From: Carnobacterium pleistocenium FTR1
GTDB taxonomy: Bacteria; Bacillota; Bacilli; Lactobacillales; Carnobacteriaceae
Direction: 5' to 3'
DNA: 64,000 nucleotides
NCBI RefSeq assembly: GCF_000744285.1
Contig: NZ_JQLQ01000002.1
Coordinates: 1,488,001-1,552,000, forward strand
The notes under the pieces were generated by a model. It worked only from the letters and a program-made list of their open reading frames with translations, was not told the DNA's origin and did no database searches. The position numbers and the translations under genes are program-made. Positions 1 through 9,845 of the stretch are shown piece by piece; the stretch's first letter is position 1; each line of letters begins with the position of its first letter.

Positions 1-1363
<1,363 letters not shown>

Positions 1364-1418
1364 TTACTATCTCCTTTTTGATACGTTAAATTCATTTTCG
1401 TCTTATACTTAATCGTTC

Positions 1419-2693
1419 TTAATTAAAGAAATACGTTTGGATATCATTCCATGTAACTAATACCATCAGCAATAGTAACAAACTGATCCCAATTAAAGTA
1501 ATGATACCTTCTTTTTCTTCACTTAATGGTTTTCTTCGGATACCTTCTACGATGTTTAATAGCAATTTCCCACCATCAAGACCTGGGATAGGCAACATAT
1601 TGACGATCCCTAAATTAATACTTAAAACCGCTAGCCAATTGACCACGCCTATAAGTCCCACTTGAACCACTGATTCTGTTGTTGCATAAATAGCAACCGG
1701 ACCACCGAACATATCAATTGAGAAGCCACTTGTAAACATTGAACCAAGTATTGTAAATAATTGCGTCATCAAAGACCAAGTTTTGGAAAAACCAAAACTG
1801 ATTTTATCCCATAATGAAGTTTTCAACACATTTTGGACACCAATTTGACCGACTTCTGTCCCGTCTGTTGCTTCACTAGCAACGGGTGTTATTGGCACTA
1901 TTTTCTCAGTTCCATCCGTTGATTCAATGTAGAAAATCAATTCGTTTTCAGGATTAACTCGAATAATTTCCACCATTTCAGGCCAGTTAGTAATTTTTTC
2001 ATCATCAATTTGAACCACTCGATCGCCTTCGCTTAAGCCTGCTTCTTCTGCAACACTATCTGGCACAATCGTACCTAGTGTGTTTTCTTGGCTGACAACG
2101 CCCCCTTGTAAAAAAGCAAGTACAATGAATGCAACGATGGCTAAGATAATGTTATTCATCGGTCCAGCAAAATTGGTCATCATTCTTTTTGGCAAACTAG
2201 CCGATTGGAATTGAACATCAAGCGGTGCAATTTGGACTTCAGTTCCATCCTCTTCAATAATCATTGCATTTCTTAGTACTGGATAGCGAACTAGATTCGT
2301 TTCGTCTCCTGCTAAAAAGCCTTCAACATATAATTCGTTTTCTAGATCAATCGAACTAATTTCCATTGGAACTGCATTCAACAATTGCTTTTTCTTATAA
2401 TTATTAATCAAGGTCACTTCATTCGTGTCATTTAATAACAATCCAATAGGTGTGCCTGGTTTAATTTCTGTTTCTTCTTCATATCCAGCCATACGAACGT
2501 ATCCACCCACAGGTAAGATGCGAATCGTAAATGTCGTTTCTCCCCTTCGATAGGAAAATATTTTTGGGCCAAACCCAATTGCGAATTCTCTAACTAAGAT
2601 CCCTGCTTTTTTTGCAAAATAATAATGTCCGAATTCGTGAAAAATGACTAAAATACTAAACACTATAATAAAAGTAATAATAGTAGTGATCAT
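1419..2693 (-). CDS. rseP: RIP zinc metalloprotease RseP (Eep-type site-2 protease)
   Basis: Membrane-embedded site-2 protease that cuts transmembrane segments of anti-sigma factors or signal-peptide remnants; the Enterococcus homologue Eep processes pheromone precursors. Visible features are the HEFGH zinc motif in the first transmembrane helix (about residues 19-23), a central hydrophobic segment near residue 185, a PDZ domain at about 205-275 (DSVAEEAGLSEGDRV), and the second active-site element NMLPIPGLDGGK near residue 370 with a last transmembrane helix. The length of 424 residues is normal. AAAGGAG precedes the ATG. It lies between cdsA (upstream) and proS (downstream), the usual Firmicutes order. 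The substrate here is unknown. Confidence 0.95.
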   Translation of the reverse strand: MITTIITFIIVFSILVIFHEFGHYYFAKKAGILVREFAIGFGPKIFSYRRGETTFTIRILPVGGYVRMAGYEEETEIKPGTPIGLLLNDTNEVTLINNYKKKQLLNAVPMEISSIDLENELYVEGFLAGDETNLVRYPVLRNAMIIEEDGTEVQIAPLDVQFQSASLPKRMMTNFAGPMNNIILAIVAFIVLAFLQGGVVSQENTLGTIVPDSVAEEAGLSEGDRVVQIDDEKITNWPEMVEIIRVNPENELIFYIESTDGTEKIVPITPVASEATDGTEVGQIGVQNVLKTSLWDKISFGFSKTWSLMTQLFTILGSMFTSGFSIDMFGGPVAIYATTESVVQVGLIGVVNWLAVLSINLGIVNMLPIPGLDGGKLLLNIVEGIRRKPLSEEKEGIITLIGISLLLLLMVLVTWNDIQTYFFN

Positions 2694-2847
2694 ATACTCT
2701 CTCCTTTGTTCTGCTTTTAAAGTACTGCTCTTAAAAATTGAATTTTATGATTGATTTGCTGATTTCTAATACGTACAAAACAAGTCTAATTCTATCATAA
2801 TTTAGGTACAATAACCAATCGACTTATTAATTTATTACTGATAAGCG

Positions 2848-2882
2848 AAAAGTAGTCATCACAGTAAAGGACAACTACTTTT
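2848..2882 (-). terminator. Possible weak terminator or hairpin between cdsA and rseP
   Basis: A 9-bp inverted repeat (AAAAGTAGT / ACTACTTTT, 2848-2856 and 2874-2882) lies in the 205-nt gap downstream of cdsA on the minus strand. The following T tract is interrupted (TTTTCGCTT), so it may only attenuate transcription into rseP. Confidence 0.35.
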
Positions 2883-2898
2883 TCATTCGATATTTAGC

Positions 2899-3684
2899 TT
2901 AGATTAACCCTGAGAAATAAAGAATCGGCAAAACAAATAATAAACTATCAAACCGATCTAAAATCCCACCGTGACCAGGTAGCAATTTACCAGAATCTTT
3001 CACATCATAATAACGTTTAAATGCTGATTCAACTAAATCACCTAACTGGCCAGCTATTGAAAGAACAAATGTTAAAGCTAACATCCAACCTGTATTGTAA
3101 TTTTGTGGATAGTAGGTTAAATAGATGAAAGCTACGATCAGCGCCATGACTATACCACCTAGAGCTCCTTCAATTGTTTTATTAGGACTGATAGAAGGAG
3201 CTAATTTACGCTTGCCTAATTTTCTTCCAATCAAGTAAGCTCCTATATCTGTTGCCCAAACAACAAACAAAACAAATAATAATAAATCTAATCCAGATTG
3301 CCTTGTCAACAATAAAAATCTAAATCCGTACCCTATATACATTATTCCTAAAACTGAAACCGCAACATCATCGAACGTAAAATTGTTTTTTGAGAATACG
3401 GTACAGACTAATAATAATAATACAAAAAGATACAAAATTAATTGTGTATCCATATATGTTGGTAAAATCATTGATAACTCATATGGTAACAATAATCCTA
3501 GTAAAGCTAAAATAGAAATAATACCTTCAAATGAAAAAATGTTATTACCTTTCATTCGAAATAGTTCAAATAGTGCGATTATCCCCAATCCAGCAACAAC
3601 CAATTTTAAAATCCAAGAACCCATATAAACTACTGGAACAAAAAGTATAAGAGCAATAATTGCCGTAATAATGCGTTGTTTCAC
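2899..3684 (-). CDS. cdsA: Phosphatidate cytidylyltransferase
   Basis: Integral membrane enzyme that makes CDP-diacylglycerol from phosphatidic acid and CTP, the branch point of phospholipid synthesis. The 261 residues contain about seven hydrophobic segments. Near the C-terminus is the family signature, here SAFKRYYDVKDSGKLLPG followed by HGGILDRFDSL, with the conserved Lys, Asp and HGG. The start is GTG (3682-3684), preceded by AGGAGG. It follows uppS by 21 nt, so the two are surely co-transcribed, as in other Firmicutes. Confidence comes from the signature and the gene order. Confidence 0.95.
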   Translation of the reverse strand: MKQRIITAIIALILFVPVVYMGSWILKLVVAGLGIIALFELFRMKGNNIFSFEGIISILALLGLLLPYELSMILPTYMDTQLILYLFVLLLLVCTVFSKNNFTFDDVAVSVLGIMYIGYGFRFLLLTRQSGLDLLLFVLFVVWATDIGAYLIGRKLGKRKLAPSISPNKTIEGALGGIVMALIVAFIYLTYYPQNYNTGWMLALTFVLSIAGQLGDLVESAFKRYYDVKDSGKLLPGHGGILDRFDSLLFVLPILYFSGLI

Positions 3685-3705
3685 TAAGATTTCCTCCTAA
3701 CTTAA

Positions 3706-4482
3706 TTATAATCCACCAAAACGTCGGTGTCTTTTTTGATAAACTCCTATAGCTTGTTCTAAGGCTTGCTCGTTAAAGTCAGGCCAAAGCACTTGAGAAA
3801 AATAAAACTCACTGTAGGCATTTTGCCATAACATAAAATTACTGATTCGCTCTTCGCCACTCGTGCGAATCATGAAATCAACATTTTGATATTCCTTTAA
3901 GGAATGTGTCATTAAAGATTCTTCAAATAAAGATTCTGTAATATCTTCTACATCGATTTCTCCCGCTTTAACTTTCTTTGCGAGTATTTTTGAAGCTTCA
4001 AGTAATTCACTACGTCCTCCGTAATTAAGCGCAAAATTTAATACCATACCTGTATTCTTTTCAGTATCAGATACTGCTTGTTCAACAGATTTCTGCGTAT
4101 GTTTTGGCAATTCATTTGTAAAACCGATGACCTGTACTTTAATATTCTGTTCCATTAATTCAGGTACAAAAGTATCAAAAAAATCAACCGGTAATTGCAT
4201 TAAAAAATTCACTTCATCATCTGGTCGTTTCCAATTTTCAGTTGAAAATGCGTAAAGAGATAGTACCTTAACCCCGATTTGACTTGCTCTTCTGGTTACT
4301 TTTTTTACAGTATTCATTCCTTCTTTATGACCAGCGATTCGAGGCATAAATTTTTTTTGAGCCCAGCGTCCATTTCCATCCATAATAATTGCAATATGTT
4401 GTGGAATTGTTTCCTCAATATTAAAAGAAACAGTTGTATTTTCTTTTATTTTTCGATTTTTTTTATTAAATAAGCCTTTCAA
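3706..4482 (-). CDS. uppS: Isoprenyl transferase (undecaprenyl diphosphate synthase)
   Basis: Cis-prenyltransferase that elongates farnesyl diphosphate with isopentenyl diphosphate to the C55 carrier used for peptidoglycan and teichoic acid synthesis. The diagnostic IAIIMDGNGRWAQKK is present (Asp35 of the 258-residue form), followed by NFALNYGGRSEL, and near the end RTSGEERISNFMLWQ and the FYF segment. The frame is open to an ATG at 4518. However, a strong GGAGGG lies inside that extension, 6 nt before a TTG at 4480-4482, so I start the protein there (MKGLFNKKN...). It is followed at 21 nt by cdsA. Upstream it is separated from frr by an inserted sugar transporter operon. Confidence 0.93.
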   Translation of the reverse strand: MKGLFNKKNRKIKENTTVSFNIEETIPQHIAIIMDGNGRWAQKKFMPRIAGHKEGMNTVKKVTRRASQIGVKVLSLYAFSTENWKRPDDEVNFLMQLPVDFFDTFVPELMEQNIKVQVIGFTNELPKHTQKSVEQAVSDTEKNTGMVLNFALNYGGRSELLEASKILAKKVKAGEIDVEDITESLFEESLMTHSLKEYQNVDFMIRTSGEERISNFMLWQNAYSEFYFSQVLWPDFNEQALEQAIGVYQKRHRRFGGL

Positions 4483-4685
4483 GTATTTCCCTCCACTTCG
4501 TAAATCACCATTATTCATTGTAGCAAAAAAGGGGGTAAAAACCTATCAAATTCAATAAGAAATAACTTTTTTAGCAAATATTTAAGAAATGAACAATGTT
4601 TGCTTTTTAAATTTTAAGTATAAACTATACTAGTAGTCTTTTTATACTTAAAGAATGCCTTTTAGTATGCTCTAAAAATGAAAGA

Positions 4686-4694
4686 TGCTATAAT
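4686..4694 (+). promoter_or_regulatory. Extended -10 promoter for the 33-residue peptide gene
   Basis: TGCTATAAT is a perfect extended -10 element (TGnTATAAT). No good -35 box is seen, which is usual for this type. It lies about 40 nt before the small ORF at 4734. The 15-nt sequence GCTCTAAAAATGAAA occurs just upstream (4669-4683) and again across the ORF start (4725-4739). Confidence 0.6.
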
Positions 4695-4733
4695 AGTCTA
4701 CACAACGTTTGTCACTTAAGGAGGGCTCTAAAA

Positions 4734-4835
4734 ATGAAAAGAATGATCAAAAAGTTTATAGTTGGTTTAATCATTTCTGCTGTAGTAAGCAAACTAACTA
4801 ACTTGTTAATGGATGAAAACAAAGAAAAAGCTTAA
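4734..4835 (+). CDS. Small hydrophobic peptide, 33 residues
   Basis: Not recognised. The ATG follows AAGGAGGG (4718-4725) at a good distance and the frame encodes MKRMIKKF, then a hydrophobic stretch (IVGLIISAVVSKLTNLL), and ends in the charged tail MDENKEKA. This is one short membrane helix with a positive N-terminus and a mixed-charge C-terminus, the general design of small membrane peptides and type I toxins. It has its own promoter (4686-4694) and terminator (4855-4895), is read opposite to all its neighbours, and lies between uppS and the sugar transporter. No antisense RNA promoter was clear to me, so a toxin role is only a possibility. Confidence 0.6.
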   Translation: MKRMIKKFIVGLIISAVVSKLTNLLMDENKEKA

Positions 4836-4854
4836 TTAGAGACTATTTATGCTA

Positions 4855-4895
4855 AAAAGGGTGACTGTCCATTTTAAAAGGACAACCACCCTTTT
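4855..4895. terminator. Bidirectional intrinsic terminator
   Basis: AAAAGGGTG..GTCC pairs with GGAC..CCACCCTTTT around a 9-nt loop, with A and T runs on the two sides. It serves the small peptide gene (plus strand) and the sugar ABC operon (minus strand), which converge here. Confidence 0.85.
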
Positions 4896-4911
4896 TATTT
4901 GTAAGTGATTC

Positions 4912-5736
4912 TTATTTTGTAGCTCCTTCTGTGATGCCTTTAATAATGTACTTTTGAAGAAACATATACAAAATAATAATAGGTAGGATAGCCAGTACAA
5001 GTCCTGCTAAAGCTAGGTGCCATTGTCTTGTGTATTGACCGAAGAAATAAAACATTTGTAACGGTATTGTGTGCATACCATCTTTATTGATCACTAAAGA
5101 TGGCAACAAATAATCATTCCAAATCTTTATTGTATTCAAAATGATAACGGTTACTGTTGTGGGTTTTAATAACGGGAAAATAATATACCTGAAAATTTGA
5201 AAAGGACTTGCACCATCTAATATTGCTGCTTCATCTAAGGATTGAGGAATAGACCTTAATGCTCCGTAGAAAAGAAAAACAGACAAACTAGTAGAAAAAC
5301 CTAAATTCATAAAAATCAAACCTGTCCGATTCAGCATATTAACTTCTCCAAATAGTTCAACTAAGGGTATCATGATAGAATGAAATGGGATCAGCATAGT
5401 TAACGCACACAAAAAATAAATAATTGAACTGGATTTTCGTTTATTTCTAGAGAGCGCATATGCGGCAATTGAAGTGAAAAATACAATAAGTACCACACTC
5501 ACTGCTGTAATCACGAACGAGTTTAAAAAACTTTTAACGTAATCCAAATCCTCAAATGCTGCTGGATAATTTTCAGTCGTTAAATTTTCCGGCCAGAATA
5601 ACGTATTAGAAAATATCTCTCCTTTAGTTTTAATAGAATTAATAAATATTAAAATAAAGGGGTACAACCACATTAACGAAAGTACTCCAGCTAAAAAGAA
5701 AATTAGGTTTCTAGTCATTTTAGTTGATTTCATCAT
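4912..5736 (-). CDS. Carbohydrate ABC transporter permease (MalG/LacG type)
   Basis: Inner-membrane subunit of a CUT1-type sugar importer. The 274 residues show six hydrophobic segments. The cytoplasmic EAA loop that docks on the ATPase is seen as EAAILDGASPFQIFRYIIFP (about residues 185-204). The first codons overlap the end of the MalF-type gene by 4 nt, so translation is coupled. No ATPase gene follows: as in many Firmicutes, a shared MsmX-type ATPase encoded elsewhere probably energises the system. The sugar cannot be read from the sequence, and no glycoside hydrolase gene is adjacent. Confidence 0.9.
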   Translation of the reverse strand: MMKSTKMTRNLIFFLAGVLSLMWLYPFILIFINSIKTKGEIFSNTLFWPENLTTENYPAAFEDLDYVKSFLNSFVITAVSVVLIVFFTSIAAYALSRNKRKSSSIIYFLCALTMLIPFHSIMIPLVELFGEVNMLNRTGLIFMNLGFSTSLSVFLFYGALRSIPQSLDEAAILDGASPFQIFRYIIFPLLKPTTVTVIILNTIKIWNDYLLPSLVINKDGMHTIPLQMFYFFGQYTRQWHLALAGLVLAILPIIILYMFLQKYIIKGITEGATK

Positions 5737-6599
5737 AGATCCACTTCCCTTTTTCTCGTGACATAAATTTGCACAATTGAAATAATAGCTACAATGACAA
5801 AGAAAATAATGGCTTTTGCCTGTGCATACCCCTGTTCAAATAATACAAAAGCTGTATTGTAGATATTCATTGCAACCATCTCAGTAGATCCAAAAGGTCC
5901 TCCAGCTGTTAAAGCCAAATTCTGATCGTAAACTTTAAATGCATTTGAAAGAGTTAAAAATAAACTGATCGTAAATGCTGGTGCCACCATTGGAAATTTT
6001 ATTTTCCAAAACTTTTGCAATGAGCTTGCTCCATCTATTTCAGCAGATTCTAACAATTCAGCTGGAATCCCATTTAGAAAAGAAATATAAATCAGCATGA
6101 TATACCCACTCATTTGCCATAAAAATAAGATAACTAGTCCCCAGAATCCGGTTGTAGCATCAGCTAACCAACCATTAAAGAATTCTATACCTGTTAACTC
6201 AGCAATTCCTTCGAAGGCATTGATAAATACAAATTGCCAAATAAATCCTAATATAATTCCACCGATAAGATTTGGCATAAAAAAGATGGTTCGAAAAACA
6301 GTACTTAGTTTACCCAAGTTTTGTGTAACTAATAAGGCAAAACCTAGACCTATAACATTGACTCCAATAACTGATACAAGCGTAAACCTGAAGGTGAATG
6401 AAAGACTTTTTAAAAATTGAGCATCATTAAGAATTCTTGTGTAATTTTCTAATCCAATAAAAGTAGATTGAAAACCATCCGAATCAGTAAAAGAATAATA
6501 GATGCCGTAAACTAAAGGTAAAAAGATGATAAAGAATAGTGCCAACAAGCAAGGCAATAAAAAAGCCCAATAATAGAATGTGTTTTTTCTTTTGTTCAT
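5733..6599 (-). CDS. Carbohydrate ABC transporter permease (MalF/LacF type)
   Basis: Partner permease of the CUT1-type sugar importer, 288 residues with six hydrophobic helices. The EAA-loop equivalent is ESAEIDGASSLQKFWKIKFP, about two thirds along the protein. Its gene overlaps the next permease gene by 4 nt and lies 103 nt downstream of the binding-protein gene. That gap contains a hairpin which could give lower expression than the binding protein. The N-terminus (MNKRKNTFYYWAF...) starts directly with the first membrane helix, as in short MalF types. The specific sugar is unknown. Confidence 0.9.
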   Translation of the reverse strand: MNKRKNTFYYWAFLLPCLLALFFIIFLPLVYGIYYSFTDSDGFQSTFIGLENYTRILNDAQFLKSLSFTFRFTLVSVIGVNVIGLGFALLVTQNLGKLSTVFRTIFFMPNLIGGIILGFIWQFVFINAFEGIAELTGIEFFNGWLADATTGFWGLVILFLWQMSGYIMLIYISFLNGIPAELLESAEIDGASSLQKFWKIKFPMVAPAFTISLFLTLSNAFKVYDQNLALTAGGPFGSTEMVAMNIYNTAFVLFEQGYAQAKAIIFFVIVAIISIVQIYVTRKREVDL

Positions 6600-6634
6600 C
6601 TTATTCCCCCCTTAGTGACCTATACGTTGTAAAT

Positions 6635-6678
6635 AGTTATGGGTAGCTCCACTAAATAATTGAATCTACCTCATAACT
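6635..6678 (-). terminator. Intercistronic hairpin between binding-protein and permease genes
   Basis: AGTTATG and GTAG pair with CTAC and CATAACT with one bulge (6635-6646 and 6666-6678). There is no strong T tract. Hairpins here commonly act as partial terminators or mRNA stabilisers, keeping binding protein above permease level; that role is inferred. Confidence 0.45.
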
Positions 6679-6702
6679 AAAAGTAATTAAGTTCTATTGA
6701 CC

Positions 6703-7983
6703 TTACTCTTGCTTCATACTAGAAAATTGTTCTGAAGTTGTTTGTTCAAATTCATCCCAAGTAATATCGTTATTTAAATATCTTTGGAATTCAGGATGTA
6801 ATACATTTTGAAAATACCCATCGGGATATTGTTTGTGGGCCATTGCAGTTGTCTCACCGTCCAACAATGCTTGGTAGATTTCTTTTGAGACAGGATCACT
6901 GATGCTGTCTATATCAAAACCTTCATGAGCAGGAATAAACTGCAAATCTTCAACAATGGTTTGTTTTCCAATCTCAGAAGTAAACATCCAATCCAGGAAA
7001 TTTTCAGCTTCTGTTACAATTTCTTCATCTACATTTTTATTGATTCCTAAATACCAAGGAGCTCCAACAACAAGTTTGCCTTCTGTATCACTTTCAACGA
7101 ACAACGGTAGAATCCCTAGTTTCGTCTCTGCAAATTCGGAATCTAATCCATTTAGTGTAGGAACGATCCAGTTCCCTTGATGAACCATTGCGACATGTCC
7201 ATTAATGAACAAATCCTCAACAGATGAACTATAGTCAACAGTTAGAATTGGCTGAACAGTATGTTCAATAATTAAATCTGTGTAAGCCTTCATCTTATCG
7301 CCATACTCCCAATTTAATTCAGTAGCTTCGTATGCTGTAAGAATATTATTATCGAATTCTGGTGCCGTAAAATTAGCTGAAAATTGATTTGTAACAAAAT
7401 CTTCACTCCCGCTATATGCAAATACTGCTTCTAGTCCTAAATCTTCTTTTTGACTTTCTAATGTATCAACCGCAGTTACGAAGTCAGAATAAGACTGAAT
7501 TTCCTCTGGATCAATCCCAGCCTGTTCAAAAATTTCTTTATTGTACATCCAACCAAAACCTTCATTGTTCATTGGAATACCATAAGGAACACCATCAATT
7601 GTTCCTCCATCAAGTTGACCTTCTATAGTTGATGTGGCTGCAGCCATATCAGATACATCTAATAAAGTGTTTTTATAACGCTCAATCTCTGGCAGTCCTC
7701 CTAACATCAGAATTGCTGGCTCATCTCCTGAAGCAAATTTTGCCTGCATAGCTGCTGCTCCGTCTCCGCTCCCAACCGTTGTAAAACGAATCTGTACATT
7801 CGGATTTTCTGCACTATATTTTTCTGCTAGTGATTCTAATTGATCATTGATTTCTATTTTCTGATTAAAAAAATCAACAATGATTTCCTCTTCTCCTGAC
7901 GAGCTGCTATCAGAACTACAACCTACCAATAGTAAAGTTAAGATAAGAAATGGTAAGGATGTCAATTTAAATCGCTTTTTCAT
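6703..7983 (-). CDS. Sugar-binding lipoprotein of an ABC transporter
   Basis: Extracellular solute-binding protein (family 1) that captures a sugar for the two permeases downstream. The signal peptide has a basic N-terminus, a hydrophobic core and the lipobox LLVGC, so Cys22 would be lipidated and anchored to the outer membrane face; a Ser/Glu-rich linker follows. The body has the usual features of the family, such as MLGGLPEIERY, PYGIPMNNEGFGWMYNKE and a tryptophan-rich C-terminal lobe. The length of 426 residues is normal. It is first in a three-gene operon set between frr and uppS, which are adjacent in most relatives, so the operon looks like an insertion into a conserved cluster. Confidence 0.92.
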   Translation of the reverse strand: MKKRFKLTSLPFLILTLLLVGCSSDSSSSGEEEIIVDFFNQKIEINDQLESLAEKYSAENPNVQIRFTTVGSGDGAAAMQAKFASGDEPAILMLGGLPEIERYKNTLLDVSDMAAATSTIEGQLDGGTIDGVPYGIPMNNEGFGWMYNKEIFEQAGIDPEEIQSYSDFVTAVDTLESQKEDLGLEAVFAYSGSEDFVTNQFSANFTAPEFDNNILTAYEATELNWEYGDKMKAYTDLIIEHTVQPILTVDYSSSVEDLFINGHVAMVHQGNWIVPTLNGLDSEFAETKLGILPLFVESDTEGKLVVGAPWYLGINKNVDEEIVTEAENFLDWMFTSEIGKQTIVEDLQFIPAHEGFDIDSISDPVSKEIYQALLDGETTAMAHKQYPDGYFQNVLHPEFQRYLNNDITWDEFEQTTSEQFSSMKQE

Positions 7984-8011
7984 TTCTTTCGACCCCCATA
8001 ATCAATTTAAT

Positions 8012-8042
8012 TCTACTTATATAAACGATATCAATTTATCGT
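8012..8042 (-). promoter_or_regulatory. Candidate promoter and operator of the sugar ABC operon
   Basis: On the minus strand TTACGA and TATAAG are separated by 17 nt. A perfect 6-bp inverted repeat (ACGATA, 6-nt spacer, TATCGT; 8025-8042) overlaps the -35 and spacer, as expected for a repressor or activator site. No regulator gene is adjacent. The rest of 8043-8277 is AT-rich and shows no gene. Confidence 0.4.
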
Positions 8043-8277
8043 AATTTTTAGTCATAAATTCTTATACCCAACCTCCCTTCTTAATTTAATCTAGCTACTC
8101 AGTTTTTCAACTTGTGTTAAACGTAAAGATTGAAGGATTTTAGTATTTAACTTACATTCAAATTTTAACATATTATAAAACGGTTTCATAAATTAAAGAT
8201 CTAAAAACACTTAATAAATAAAGCTGCTCACTTTGATTTAATTTTAAACTCACTCGATCACACGATTATGTAAACGC

Positions 8278-8314
8278 AAAAAAGGATTGGAATAATGCAT
8301 CCCAATCCTTTTTT
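8278..8314 (-). terminator. Terminator of the rpsB-tsf-pyrH-frr cluster
   Basis: AAAAAGGATTGG pairs with CCAATCCTTTTT around an 11-nt loop and is flanked by A and T runs, immediately after frr. It separates frr from the inserted sugar transporter operon. Confidence 0.85.
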
Positions 8315-8328
8315 TGCTTTTCAACTAA

Positions 8329-8886
8329 TTATACGTCTAATAGTTCTTTTTCTTTAGTAGCAGCTATCACGTCAAGATTTTTAACACTCTCATTTGTGAT
8401 TTTTTGAATATCTTCTTCAAAAGTACGTAAGTCATCTTGAGTGATTTCATTATTTTTTTCAGCCTTTTTCAATTCATCAATTGCTTCACGACGAATGTTA
8501 CGAACTGAAACTTTAGCATTTTCAGCTTCCTTACCCACTTTTTTTGCTAATTCTTTACGGCGATCTTCAGTTAATTGTGGAATCACTAAGCGAATGACAT
8601 TTCCATCATTTGTTGGACTGATTCCAATATCACTTTGCATAACTGACTTTTCAATATCAGAAATAGATGTTTTATCAAAAGGTGTGATCATTAGAACGCG
8701 AGGCTCGGGTACTGAAATTTGAGCCAATTGTTTTAACGGTGTAGGTGCTCCGTAATAGACTACACTAATTCTGTCTAATAGACTAGCATTTGCGCGTCCA
8801 GCACGAATCATTCCTAGTTCACGTTGTAAAGCATTTTCCGTTTTGACCATTTTTTCTTTAGTGGTTTGTAAAATTGCATTTGTCAT
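8329..8886 (-). CDS. frr: Ribosome recycling factor
   Basis: Splits post-termination ribosomes together with EF-G. The 185-residue length matches the family exactly. Typical segments are [19 protein letters not shown] near the N-terminus (P-site tRNA mimic), the central ITPFDKTSI, and the helical [17 protein letters not shown] near residue 130. The start ATG follows AGGGGG. It begins 2 nt after the pyrH stop, so the two are translationally close. A strong terminator follows frr instead of uppS. Confidence 0.97.
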   Translation of the reverse strand: MTNAILQTTKEKMVKTENALQRELGMIRAGRANASLLDRISVVYYGAPTPLKQLAQISVPEPRVLMITPFDKTSISDIEKSVMQSDIGISPTNDGNVIRLVIPQLTEDRRKELAKKVGKEAENAKVSVRNIRREAIDELKKAEKNNEITQDDLRTFEEDIQKITNESVKNLDVIAATKEKELLDV

Positions 8887-8888
8887 AA

Positions 8889-9611
8889 TTATTTCCCCCT
8901 AACAGTTGTTCCAATAGTTTCACCTAGTGCAACACGTTTAATATTTCCTGTTTCATTTAAATTAAAGACAACCAATGGAATATTATTATCCATGCTCAGA
9001 GAACTTGCTGTCGTATCCATCACTTGCAAACCTTTATTAATGATTTCTAAATGTGTCAATTCTTCAAATTTGGTTGCTGTTTTATCTAATTTTGGATCTG
9101 CTGAGTAAATACCGTCAACATTGTTTTTAGCCATTAATATCACATCGGCCTCAATTTCAGCTGCTCTTAAAGCAGAAGTTGTATCTGTTGAGAAATATGG
9201 ATTTCCAGTTCCACCAGCGAAGATGACTACTCTTCCTTTTTCTAAATGACGTACTGCTTTTCTACGAATATACGGCTCAGCAATCTGACGCATTTCGATT
9301 GCAGTTTGTACTCGCGTTGGTACTCCTTCATTTTCAAGGCAATCTTGTAGTGCTAAAGCATTGATTACTGTAGCAAGCATTCCCATGTAGTCTGCTTGTG
9401 CTCGTTCCATTCCCATTTCAGAACCAACTTGGCCACGCCAAATATTTCCGCCACCAACAACAATGGCAATTTCTACACCTAATTCTTTTACTTCTTTAAT
9501 TTCTTTACAAATTTCTTTTATCGTTGGTGGTTCTATTCCAAATCCAGTATTCCCTGCTAAGGCTTCCCCACTTAATTTTAAAACGATACGTTTATACTTT
9601 GGTTCAATCAT
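8889..9611 (-). CDS. pyrH: Uridylate kinase (UMP kinase)
   Basis: Phosphorylates UMP to UDP in pyrimidine nucleotide synthesis; hexameric and cytoplasmic, usually activated by GTP and inhibited by UTP. The amino acid kinase fold is shown by [15 protein letters not shown] at the N-terminus, the glycine-rich [10 protein letters not shown], the [19 protein letters not shown] segment and the DGIYSADPK loop. The length of 240 residues is standard. The start ATG follows GGAGGG. An extended -10 (TGGTAAAAT) near 9648-9656 on the minus strand could give pyrH-frr its own promoter, separate from rpsB-tsf, since a terminator follows tsf. Confidence 0.97.
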   Translation of the reverse strand: MIEPKYKRIVLKLSGEALAGNTGFGIEPPTIKEICKEIKEVKELGVEIAIVVGGGNIWRGQVGSEMGMERAQADYMGMLATVINALALQDCLENEGVPTRVQTAIEMRQIAEPYIRRKAVRHLEKGRVVIFAGGTGNPYFSTDTTSALRAAEIEADVILMAKNNVDGIYSADPKLDKTATKFEELTHLEIINKGLQVMDTTASSLSMDNNIPLVVFNLNETGNIKRVALGETIGTTVRGK

Positions 9612-9803
9612 TTAAGTTTTCCCTCCATTGGCTCATTCACTTTTATTATTTTACCATACTCTGATGAAAAATTCATTAAAAGATAGAGCGTGTACTGGTT
9701 CTATTTATTAAGATTGCTAGGCAAAATTCTTTCTTAAATATGCCTCTGTCCCATATTTTAATTAACTTTCAGTAGTACCCAATTCAAATAAAAAACACTA
9801 TAA

Positions 9804-9832
9804 AAAAGGAACGCAACAATTGCGTTCCTTTT
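9804..9832 (-). terminator. Terminator downstream of tsf
   Basis: A perfect 13-bp stem (AAAAGGAACGCAA / TTGCGTTCCTTTT) with a 3-nt loop lies immediately after tsf. The rest of the gap to pyrH (9612-9803) contains no gene. Confidence 0.85.
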
Positions 9833-9845
9833 CTAAATAAGATTT

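Noticed and set aside
4734-4835. Direct assignment of the 33-residue peptide to the Fst type I toxin family
   Set aside because: The central Pro and Trp common in Fst-like peptides are missing and no antisense RNA promoter was clear.
8020-8033. Possible catabolite (cre) site TATAAACGATATCA
   Set aside because: Only about 11 of 14 consensus positions fit, and the perfect inverted repeat next to it is a better explanation for regulation.
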